Shown here: one piece after another, positions 1 to 11,114 of the stretch
Layout: every line of letters begins with the position of its first letter
Numbering within the stretch: position 1 is the stretch's first letter
Assembly: GCF_002865645.1 (NCBI RefSeq)
Contig: NW_020194512.1
Span: 3,451,183-3,515,182 of the forward strand
Reading direction: 5' to 3'
From: Hyaloscypha bicolor E
Lineage: Eukaryota; Ascomycota; Leotiomycetes; Helotiales; Hyaloscyphaceae
DNA length: 64,000 nt
The notes under the pieces: generated by a model
Databases searched by the model: none
Told to the model about the DNA's origin: nothing
The model's input: only the letters and a program-made list of their open reading frames with translations
Translations under genes and position numbers: made by a program

Positions 1-2468
1 TAATTAGTGTTTTCATTATTATAAATCTTATAAAAATATAGATCTAATATTAAACTAAACATTAATTTAATCTTTAGTAGTTTTATTAAGTTTATTATTA
101 TTATTAGTTTATTATAAAGCTTGAAATTATTTAGAATTAGTAATTAAAAATCTAGAAATTCTAATATGAATTATAATTTTATAAAAATAATAAATATTAT
201 ATTTTAATATATTATTAATTATAAATATCTAGATATTTTTTATTTATTTAATAGGCTCTAAAATATAATTTTTATTTATTATCTAATATATAAGAAAAAG
301 AGAAATAAGGTTATTTATAAAAATATTAGTTATAGAAAAAATAAAAATAAAAGTAATAAAAATAACTAAAAAGCTTTTAATAAAAATAAAATAGAAATCT
401 AAATAATATTTCTTTCATTTATTTCTATTATTCTAATTATTATTATTTTAAATTCTAGTAATATATTATATATAAATATTATTAAAGTATTTATTAAAGT
501 TATAGGAATTTCGAAATCTAAATTAGTAAATATTTCTATAAATGATATTTAGATTTCTTATATATAAAATATAATTATTATAATTATAGAATTTAGAATA
601 ATTATTATAGGTTCTAAAGTTATAATTAGATCTATATTAATAATTTTCGAATAAATAATAGCTTAGAAAGTTTTAAAAATAATATTATTAATTAGTAAAA
701 TAGGTTTTAATATTAATTAGTAATAAATAATTAGAGCTTATTAATAAGCCAGTTAAGTTTATTATAAAAGTCTGAAACTATATATTAATATATTAGTAAA
801 CCTTAATAAAAAATAATAATTTTATTATATAGAAATTTAGTATTTTATAAAATAGAAATAAGGCTATATTATAGTTTATATAAGTTATTAATTAGTATTT
901 AAATAAGCTCGAATATTGTTTTTAAGGGTCTTTTACTATTATAATTACTAAGATAATAATATTTTATTTATTTAAATTTTAATAATAGAAACTATAACTT
1001 TTAAAGAAACTATAAATATTTATATAAGCTTTATATATTAAAAGAGCTAGTTATTATAAAAGTAGTTTTATACTAGTTTTTTTTAATATAATAGAAAAAG
1101 CTTTTACTAGTATCTTTTCTAGAAGCTTTATATATTAATAAATATTAAAGAAAATAGTAAATTTATAATTAAAACTATTATTAATTCTATTATATTTCTA
1201 TATTTTAAAATATATTTTAATTATTTTTCTAATAAGCTTTCTAGTAATAATAAAAGATATTAATTAAAAGTTTTTCGAATATAATAAATCTAGTAATAAT
1301 AATAAAAATAAAAGTAATAAATAATTTTAATTTAGAAAAAATAAATAAATATTTTAATTTAATTAGCTAGTTAACTAAAAATACTTGATTTCTTTTTATT
1401 CAGTTTCTTTTAAAATGAAATAAACTAATATAATAGGTTTTTTTCAGAAAATCTATTTTAATTAGTCTATTTTTAATAATATTAGTTTTATATTAAATAT
1501 ATATTATTTTCTTCTAAATAATTTTAAATAGAAACTATATTATAATAAGAAATATATAGTTCTATTTAATATAAATATTATTATATTAAAAGTATTTTTA
1601 AAGAATTTATAGTTTAGTATAACTATATTAACTAAAGGTTATATTATTAAAGTTCTTAAAATTATTCTTAAATAGATCTTATAAGCTCTTATTAGAAGTT
1701 TTATATAAAATATACTAATATAGTTTAGTATTTAAATATTTCTAAAAATCTATTTTTATAATTTTATTAGTATTAATTTTATTTTTTTATTTTTTAATTA
1801 GCTTTTTTTTTCTTTTTATTATTTATACTAAATCAAGTTTAGTTTTTTTAATATATATATATAATTTATAATAAGAAGTATTTAAAAATAAAATAGTTTA
1901 TAATAGATTTATAAAAATAATTTAATAGTAAAAATAATTAAATATCTAGATATTTAATTTAAATATTAGATATTAAAAATATTAAAATAAATATTTTATT
2001 TTTAAATATTTCATTTATAATAAGAAATTTAAGAAGCAAAATATTATAATTCCGAGAGGATCTAAAGCTTAAAAGACTTAATTTAATAAAAAAATTAAAC
2101 TTATAATTAAAGAGCTTTAAGAATATATATAGAATATATATTCCGGAGAAAGAATTCTATAAATATAGGTATTATATAAATAGAAGAAATAGGTCTTAAA
2201 GAAGTAGTTTAGAAACTAAAAGAAATTAGTTCTAAAAAATAATAGAAATTAAATAATTAATTAATTAATTAAATAGTTAATTATTTATTAATTAATAAGA
2301 GCTACTATTTTCTTTTTAAATTATTAAATACTTTTCTGAAATAAATAGTAATTTTCTTCTTTAATTAGAAATAAATTATTTATTTTAGATTATTAAATAT
2401 TTTTCTAACTAGCTAGATTTTTCTTTAATTTATAAATATTAGCTAATTAGTATTAGTTTACTAGTAAT
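1..2468 (-). repeat. Left arm of a giant inverted repeat (inverted copia copy)
   Basis: This stretch is the reverse complement, with RIP-type divergence, of about 2715-5390. Matching landmarks: 240-330 with 4960-5060, 900-1000 with 4220-4330, 1380-1480 with 3770-3880, and 2040-2280 with 2890-3150. The arm abuts the LTR at 2469; a short piece of inverted LTR end lies at about 2448-2468. The arm runs off the left edge of the window, so its full length is unknown. It is best read as a second copia copy lying head to head with the one on the plus strand. Confidence 0.75.
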
Positions 2469-2731
2469 TATTAGTATAGCTATTTCCTTAAAAGTTATAT
2501 ATATTATTATAAGATATAAAATACAAGATATAAGTAATAGTATATAAGATATAAAATAGAATTATATAACCTTATATTTTATAAATAACTCGATTAATAA
2601 ACTAGACTTCTTTAGGTTTAGCAAATTTAGGAGTTATATATTAATATTATAATACTATAATTCTTACTTTTAAATAATAATAATTTTACTAATTTTATAT
2701 AATAGTACTATATATTACTAGTAAACTAATA
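2469..2731 (+). repeat. copia 5' LTR
   Basis: 263 bp, similar along its whole length to 8506-8769 in the same orientation. It includes a shared segment near 2590-2690 that reads as TAACTCGATTAATAAACTAGA and then an AATTTAGGAGTTATATATTAAT-like stretch. It sits between the two arms of the inverted copia pair, so one LTR appears to serve as the hinge of the palindrome. Confidence 0.65.
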
Positions 2732-5390
2732 CTAATTTACTTTATATCTATAAATTAGAAAAGATTTTAGATTAATTCTAAAAGTATTTAATAGCCTAAA
2801 ACAAATCTAGTCTATTTTATATTAAAGAAGAAAACTATTTATTAATTTTATAAAAGTATTTAATAATTTATAAAAAAATATCTAGCTTTTACTAATTAAT
2901 AAATAATTAGCTATTTAATTAATTATTTATTTAACTTTTATTATTTTTTAAAACTAATTTCTTTTAATTCTAAAACTACTTTCTTAGAAACTATTTTTTC
3001 TATTTATATAATATTTATATTTATAGAATTCTCTTTTCGAAATATATATTTTATATATATTTTTAAAACTCTTTAATTATAAGATCGATTTTATTATTAA
3101 ATCGAGCTTTTCGAGCTTTAGCTATTCCCGGAGTTATAATATTTTATTTCCTAAATTTCTTGTTATAGACAAAATATTTAAAAGTAAAATATTTATTTTA
3201 ATATCTTTACTAGATATTTAAATATCTAGTATCTAAATCAGATATCTAGTATCTTAATTAGATATCTGAATTAGATATCTAGATATCTAAATACTTTTAC
3301 TACTAAATCTTTTCTATAAACCTACTATAAACTACTTTATCTTTAAATTTCTTTTATTATAAACTATATATATATACTAGAAAGAACCTAAACTCGATTT
3401 AATATAAATACTAATAAAAGAAAGAAATTAATTAAAAAATAGAAAAATAGTATTAATTTAATAATTATAATATAAAAAGTAATTTTTAGAAATATTTAAT
3501 TACTAAAATATATTAGTATATTTTATATAAAAAGAGTAATAATAATTTATATAATCTATTTTAAAATAATTTTAAGAATTTTAATATTATAATATATAGT
3601 CTAATTAACTATATATTCTTATAAAACCTTTAAATCTAACTTTAATATAATAATATTTATATTAAATAAAACTATAAAAACCTTATTATTATATAATTCT
3701 TTATTAATTTTATTTAAAAAAAAATTAAAAAAATATAGAATAAAACTAATATTATTAATAATAATCTAATTAGAATAAATCTTTTTTAAGGACCTATTAT
3801 ATTAGTTTATTTTATTTTAGATAAAACTAAATATAAAAAAACCAGATATTTTTAATTAAGAAATCAAACTATTTATCTATTTTTTCTAAATTAAAGCTAT
3901 TTACTATTTCTATTTTAATTATTACTAGTATTATTACTAAATCCGAACTTCTATTAATTAATATCTATTATTATTATTATCAGGAAACTTATTAGAGAAA
4001 TAATAAAAATATAATAGAACTAATAGTAGTTTTAATTATAAACTTATTATTTCTTTTAATATCTATTAATATATAAAGCTTTTAGAAAAAATACTAGTAA
4101 GAGCTTTTTCTATTATATTAAAGGAACTGGTATAAGACTACTTTTATAATAACTAGTTTTCGAACTATATATATAAAAAAGCTTATATAAATATTTATAG
4201 CTTTTTTAAAGAATCCGGTTTCTATTATTGAAATTTAAATAAATAAAATACTATTACTTTAGTAATTATAATAATAAGAGACTCTAAAAACAATATTCGA
4301 GCTTAGTTAAATACTAATTAATAATCTATATAAATTATAATATAGCCTTATTTCTATTTTATAAAATATCGAATTTTTATATAATAAAATTATTATTTTT
4401 TATTAAGGCTTACTAGTATACTAATATATAGTTTTAGATTCTTCTAATAAACTCGGCTAGCTTATTAATAAGCTCTAATTATCTCTTACTACTTATAAGA
4501 AAAAGTAATAAATTAATACTAAAATCTATTTTACTAATTAATAATACTATTTTTAAAATCTTTTAAGCTATTATTTATCTGGAGATTATTAATATAGACC
4601 TAATTATAACTTTAAAACTTATAATAACTATTTCAAGTTCTATAATTATAATAATTATATTCTAAAGTTATATTTTATATATAAGAAACCCGAATACTAT
4701 TTATAGAAATATATATTAAAAGAATAAAAGACTAAAAAGATTCGATTTAAAAATAAAAATATTTATTAATTTAGATCTCGAAACTCTTATAACTTTAATA
4801 AATACTTTAATAATATCTATATATAGTATATTACTAAAATTAAAAAGAAAGTAAATAATAAAAATAATAAAAATAAACTAGAGAATAATACTTTTAAAGC
4901 TTTATTAATAGAAATAAATAAAAGAAAGAAATATTATTTAGATTTCTATTTTACTTCTATTTTTACTATTTCTATAACTAATAATTTTATAAATAACCTT
5001 ATTTCTCTCTCTTTTATATATTATATAATAAATAAAAACTATATTTTAGAATCTATTAAATAAATAAAAGATACTTAGATATTTATAGTTAATAGTATAT
5101 TAAAATATAATACTTATTACTATTATAAAATTATAATTAATATTAGTCTCTAGATTTTCAATTACTAGTTCTAACTAATTTCAAGCTTTATATTATAATA
5201 AGGTATTATTATAGTAGTAGTAAAGAGCTTGAATTAAGCTAAAGGCTATCTGCCAGGCTAAAAGCACTGGCTATATACTAAGTCACGTGTAGTGGCACCA
5301 CGTGACTGGTATCACGTAATACTTTATAATAGATTAATTTAATATTTAATTTAATATTAGATTTATATTTTTTATTAGATCTATAATAAT
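2715..5390 (+). repeat. Right arm of the giant inverted repeat
   Basis: Reverse-complement partner of 1-2468. Pairing is interrupted only by a non-AT-rich insertion at about 5225-5325 that is absent from the left arm; after it, 5326-5390 pairs with about 1-95. The arm carries the leader/gag part of the plus-strand copia element. Confidence 0.7.
5225..5325. other. GC-richer insertion with CACGTG hairpin
   Basis: An island of roughly 90-100 bp, far less AT-rich than its surroundings, lies inside the right copia arm and is missing from the left arm. At 5281-5307 it holds a perfect 9-bp inverted repeat, AGTCACGTG and CACGTGACT, separated by 9 bases; another ATCACGTAAT follows at about 5310. It shows little RIP and may be a later insertion or a remnant end of a small DNA transposon. 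No family is recognised. Confidence 0.55.
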
Positions 5391-8300
5391 AAAAATACTA
5401 ATTAGATAAATATAATTTTATATTATATTTATAAAAACTCTATTTCTATTTAGCTTAACTAATATAAATAAGCTAAAAGTTTACTTTAATAATTCTATTA
5501 ATAATTTTATTATTTTTACTAAATATTATATATTTATAATATAATATTTTAAATACTTTTTTCTATTTTAAAATATTATATTATAAAGCTTTATTTCCAA
5601 ATTCTTTATTTATAACTCTTGCTTTTTTATAAAAATTAAATTATAATATCTATATTACCGTTTTAGTTATTTAGTTATTAATAATCTCCGAAATATATTA
5701 GAATAAACAGGTTATAATATTAATATAAAAGCCTTTAAATACCTTATAAAATACTATAAATAATATTAGAAATTCGGATAATTATTAAAATAATTCAAGT
5801 TTAATCTAAGAGATAATATTAGCTTTAATTATTCTATTATTATTAATATTTTCTATATTCTATATTATTAATAAAGATATTTAATATTAAGCCGGCTAAT
5901 AGCTTTAAAATATTAGTATATTATATACTTGAGATATCCTAAAGTAATATTGGATTAATATCTATTTAGACCCTTCTAATTAGATTATAGTAAATACTAG
6001 AAAGTAGTTTACTAGTAAGAAATTTATTTAACTTATAAATACTATAAAAATCAAGATTAAAATTATTTCTATAAAAGTTTATAATTTTATTAGAATTATA
6101 AAATACTATTATAGCCTAATTTAATATATTTATTTTATTATTATAGCCGAAATTAATAGAATTAATAAGGATATTATATTTCAAATAGCTTTTAAGGCTA
6201 TTAATAATTCTACTAGACTTAATAATATTATTCTAACTCTTTTAATTTATAGTATTTTATTTCGAATAACCAAATATAATATTTTATTACTAATTATATT
6301 CTAGTAATTAATAATATTTAAAAAGGTAATAGTAGAAATTCAGAAGCTTTAAGCTAGATACTAAATTACAAATATTCTAAATATCCGAAATAGTTCTAGT
6401 ATTACTAATATTTATAAACTTTTCTTAAATTCGAATATTTTTATATAATATAAAAAAAATACTAGTTAATCTAGTAATTAAGATAAACTATATAAGCTAG
6501 TAGCTATTAATAGAAAGAACTATATACTAGCTCTATTATATAGTAATACTATTTTCTATTTAACTTTTATAAAGTTCTTTTATATAAAGAATATTAAGGT
6601 TATTATTAATAGTTCTAAATCTGAAACTATTTTTAAACTTTATAATAAAACTAAAAGTAATATAAATATAATTTCTTCTATTATTTCTATTATTTTACTA
6701 AAGTATAATAGAGAATATTCTTATAAGAACCCGGATTTTATAGTATTTCTATAAGATAATAACCTATATAAGAACTTCTATTAAATTAAAATTATTAGTT
6801 TTTTAGAAAAAAATATATTTAAAATTATTTTTAGATTTCAGATATTAAAAGAAATATATATTTTTAATTCCCGGTTTATTAATAAGATTAAGAATAAAAA
6901 TATAAAAAGAGTATTTAAAAAGTTAAAACTAGTTATTTAAGCTTATAATAATAATAAAATATATATAATATTAATATAATTACTTATTATTTAATATATT
7001 AACTAGAGAATTATTCTTAGTATTACTATTATAATAATAGATACTATAGAATTATATTTATATAATATCTTATAAGCTTATATCTAATTAATAACCTTAT
7101 TTAATTATAACTTTTATATTAATCTATTTTATAAATTTACTAAAAAACTAAATATAAAAAATCATTCTATTCTAAAAATTATAAAATTATTATATAATAT
7201 ATTAGAAACTAGAAATTACTAGTTTAAAACTTATTATTTCTATTATATTAATAAGCTTTCTATAAAATAGTTAACTTATAACTCTTATCTCTTTTATAAT
7301 AAATAATTCTTTAGAATTATTAGCTTTTAAACTAGTAATATTCTATTTATTAGAACTAATAATTTTATAAAAATAAAATAACTAAAACTCTAAAAAACTA
7401 AGTTTTTAGCTAAGAAATATAAATGCCTTATTTTTAACTATAATTTCAAATTTAATAGAAGTATTATTTATATAGATATTACTAGAATTATTTTTATATA
7501 GAAATACTACTATAAAAACCTTTAAACTATTTTTATAAAAATACTACTATTATAAATAGTAGAGGTACTATTTATTAAAATCTTTCTATTAAAAACTAAT
7601 ATATTATCTAATATACTAGAAAAGTAGATATTATATTAGTCTATTAACTAGAAGCTTTATATAATCTATTAATTATTATTTAAGTTATTAACCTTTCGGA
7701 AACTAATATAAAACTATTTAATAAATATATTTAATAGTAAATTAAAAATACTATTAAAGAACTAATATTTATAAAGCTAGTAAAGAAGTCTTTATATTTA
7801 ATTATTTTTACAAATACTTTATTTATAAATAATAGAAATCTCTTTTTCTAAATTAGATATATTCTAATTCTAATAAATAGAACTAGATATACTAATATTA
7901 TTTATTAGTTTTTTATTAAATATAAGAGAATTACTAAAAGTATTCTAGCTTTAATACTTTATAATATAGCTTATAGCTTTAATATAGGTATTCTAATTAA
8001 ATTTATAATTAATAAAATACTAAAAATAGAACTATTAGTAGTAGTTTATATAAATTCGAAATTATTATATAAATACTTTATTAAATTAGAAATTATTTAA
8101 GAAAAGTATCTAATAGTTAATATAATATATTTCTATTAGATATATAAATAATAAGAGATTATAGAAGTTAAATAAATTAAAAAAGAATCGAATTCTATGA
8201 ATTCTATAATAAAATCAAAACTAATAAATACTTTTAAATATCTAATTAATATAAATATTATATAATTAGATATAAAGAAATAGATTAAATATAAATAAAA

Positions 8301-8505
8301 TAAGAAATAGATATATAAAATAAAATAATATTATAAAAGAGAAAGTTATATATAAAAGGCTATAGCCTTTAATATATAACTAAAACCTTAAAAGTAATAT
8401 ATATATATAGAATATTTAAAAAAAATCTAGTATTAAGCCGAATTAGAGAATTTATATATAATTAGAAAAAAGTACTATTTTTTATATTTTTTAGAGAGTT
8501 TCTAG

Positions 8506-8769
8506 TATTAGTATAGCTATTTTTTTAAGAGTTATATATATAGTTATAGAATACGGGATATGAAATATAAAATAAAGTTATATAATCTTATATTCTATAG
8601 ATAACTCGATTAGTAAACTAGATCTCTTTAAGTTTAGTAAATTTAAGAATTATATATTAATACTATAATACTATAATTCTTATTTTTAAATAATAATAAT
8701 TTTACTAATCTTATATAAATAGTATTTTATATCTATATAATAGTATTATATATTACTAGTAAACTAATA
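8506..8769 (+). repeat. copia 3' LTR
   Basis: 264 bp, matching 2469-2731 in the same orientation with RIP-type differences. It is followed at once by a partial copy in the opposite orientation (8770 to about 8945), a second head-to-head LTR junction. Confidence 0.65.
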
Positions 8770-8945
8770 ATAATATAAAATATTATTATTTAGAAATAAG
8801 AAATATAATATTATAATATTAATATATAATTCCTAAATTTATTAAATCTAATAAGATCTACTTTATTTATTAAATTATTTATATAATGTAAAGTTATATA
8901 ATTATATTATATAATTATTAATAGTTATAGCTATATAAATAATAA
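8770..8945 (-). repeat. Inverted partial copia LTR
   Basis: Reads as the reverse complement of the interior and 5' half of the neighbouring LTR, for example ATATATAATTCCTAAATTTA near 8822, matching the complement of 8640-8665. It is truncated. Confidence 0.5.
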
Positions 8946-11114
8946 CTAAAAATAATATATAAATTAATAATATAACTTTATTTTTATATATTAAAGTTTA
9001 TTTTTAATTAAAATCTAATTTTTATTATTTCTATATATTATATTAGTAATTCTATTTTATAATTAATTTATATTTAAATTATTAAATATATTAGAAATTA
9101 ATATAAGATATTAAAACTAATATTTTAGCTTTAAGCTTAAAATATTATAATAGTTCTTTTTTATCTAAATTTATTAAGCTAATAATTTGTTTTATAAAAA
9201 TTTCTTAAAATATTATAAAAGTATTATTTTAATTATAAAGCTTTAATTTATCTTATATTATTTATTATAAAATATATAAAAGAAAAACTATAATAAAATA
9301 AAAATCTATATATAATATACTAGAATATAAAATATAATTTAATAATAAAATAATAAAAATATAAATATAAATAATATATAATATATAAAAGTTTAATTAA
9401 TTAAATATAAATAAGAAATTATTATTTAAAATTATAAAAAAGCTAGCTTCTTTTTATAATTTCTATAAGTTATATATAAAAGGCTCTAGTCTTTTTTATA
9501 TAATTAAAATAAGGCAATTTTAATAAAATATAGCTTATTATATTATATTAAATATTTATTTTCTTTAGTATTTTCTTTTTTTATTTAAAATATCTAATAA
9601 AATATTAATAAATTATATTTATATCTAATTAATTAATTAGTATATTTTCTAGAATATCTAAAATAAAATTATTAAATTTAATATTTATTACTAATAATTA
9701 TATAATTACCTTTTTATATATAAAGGCCCGAAATATAAGTATTATTATAATTTAATTTATATTACTAAAAATAAAAAATAAAATAAAATAATTTTATAAT
9801 TTATTAATAAGCTATTTATAAGAATTAGAATTTTATTTATTATTATTCTATTTTTTATAATTTATTAATTTAGTATTACTATTTTTTATATTTGCTTTTA
9901 TAAACCTTAAAATATTTATTAGATTCTAATATAGTAAAATAATTACTTATAAAATTAAACTTAGCTTTTTTATAAATATTTTTATTAAAGAAATATTTTT
10001 CTTTAATTATTTAATTATTAATTAATTTACTATTATATTTAATATATTATATAACCTATTTAAGTTTTATAATTATAAGTTAATTAATTTATATAATATA
10101 ATATTTAATTACTTATTTATATTTTAAAAATTTATTTATTTATTTAGAATTAATAAGTTTATTTTTATAAAAAAAAAGCATTTATATTTCTATATTTAAA
10201 TATAACTAATTCTTGGCTCTTTATTAAAGAATATTTATTTAAAATAAATCATTTCATTATTTAGCTTTAATTTATTATATATATAATTTTAAATATAATA
10301 GTTTATTTTAATAGCTTTATTTTAGAATTCTAGTAATAAGTTTATTTTCTATAATTTATATATTTTTCTTAGCTAGTTTATTCTAATATAATAATATTAC
10401 TATTATATTTTATATTTTTATATTTTTATAGGTTTTCTAGACTTATATTACCTTAAATAATTTAGGAATATTATTTAATTATATTTCTTTAATTAGTTTC
10501 TTTATTTTATATTTAATATTAAGCTTATAAATTTATAAATATTATATAATTATATTTTTTAATTTTATTTATAAAACTTATTTCTTTTATATTATATTAC
10601 TAAGAATTAAAAAGAAATAATTATAGCTATTAATAAAGATTAAAAACAGGCCTATTATATTAAATTAGATTAGAACTAAAATTATAATCTTTTATAAACT
10701 AAATATTTTTAAGATTTTATTTTTATTTGTATTAGAAAATAGATTTTATAAAGCTTAATATTATATAAAATCTAAATTACTTTATTAATAATTATAACTT
10801 TACAAAAATAATATAATTTATTTAATTTAAAATAATTAAATCTCTTATATATAAGTTTATATCTAATAATAATAATTATTTTTATTAAAGTTTAATATAA
10901 ATAAATAATTAAGGATTTCAGATTCTTTTTTTTATTTAATATTATATAAAAAATAAAATAAAATTCATTAGTTATTTTTATTTTAATAATTATTTTATTT
11001 TATATTTAAAATATAGTTTCTTATAATTAATTTCTTTTTTAAGTCTATTTTATATTAATATCTAAGCCTAATATAAAATAATAATTAGAAACTAATATTA
11101 AAGTTTTATTTAAT

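Larger units (their letters stand above)
2469..8769 (+). mobile_element. RIP-degraded Ty1/copia LTR retrotransposon
   Basis: The element lies between two similar repeats of about 264 bp (2469-2731 and 8506-8769), each starting TATTAGTATAGC and ending AAACTAATA, which are RIP-altered forms of TGTTAG...CTAACA ends. Pol is readable on the plus strand near the 3' end. At about 7185-7290 a frame resembles the copia reverse-transcriptase block (KLLYG-P-A-NHW, now with N for G and stop for W). At about 7310-7345 a degenerate GLQTDD-like segment follows. At about 7846-8000 the copia RNase H block is recognisable (ANI-H-SS-KCKRVTRS then A-LYA). About 6.3 kb is a normal length for copia. No frame is intact, so the element is dead. 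Confidence 0.7.
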
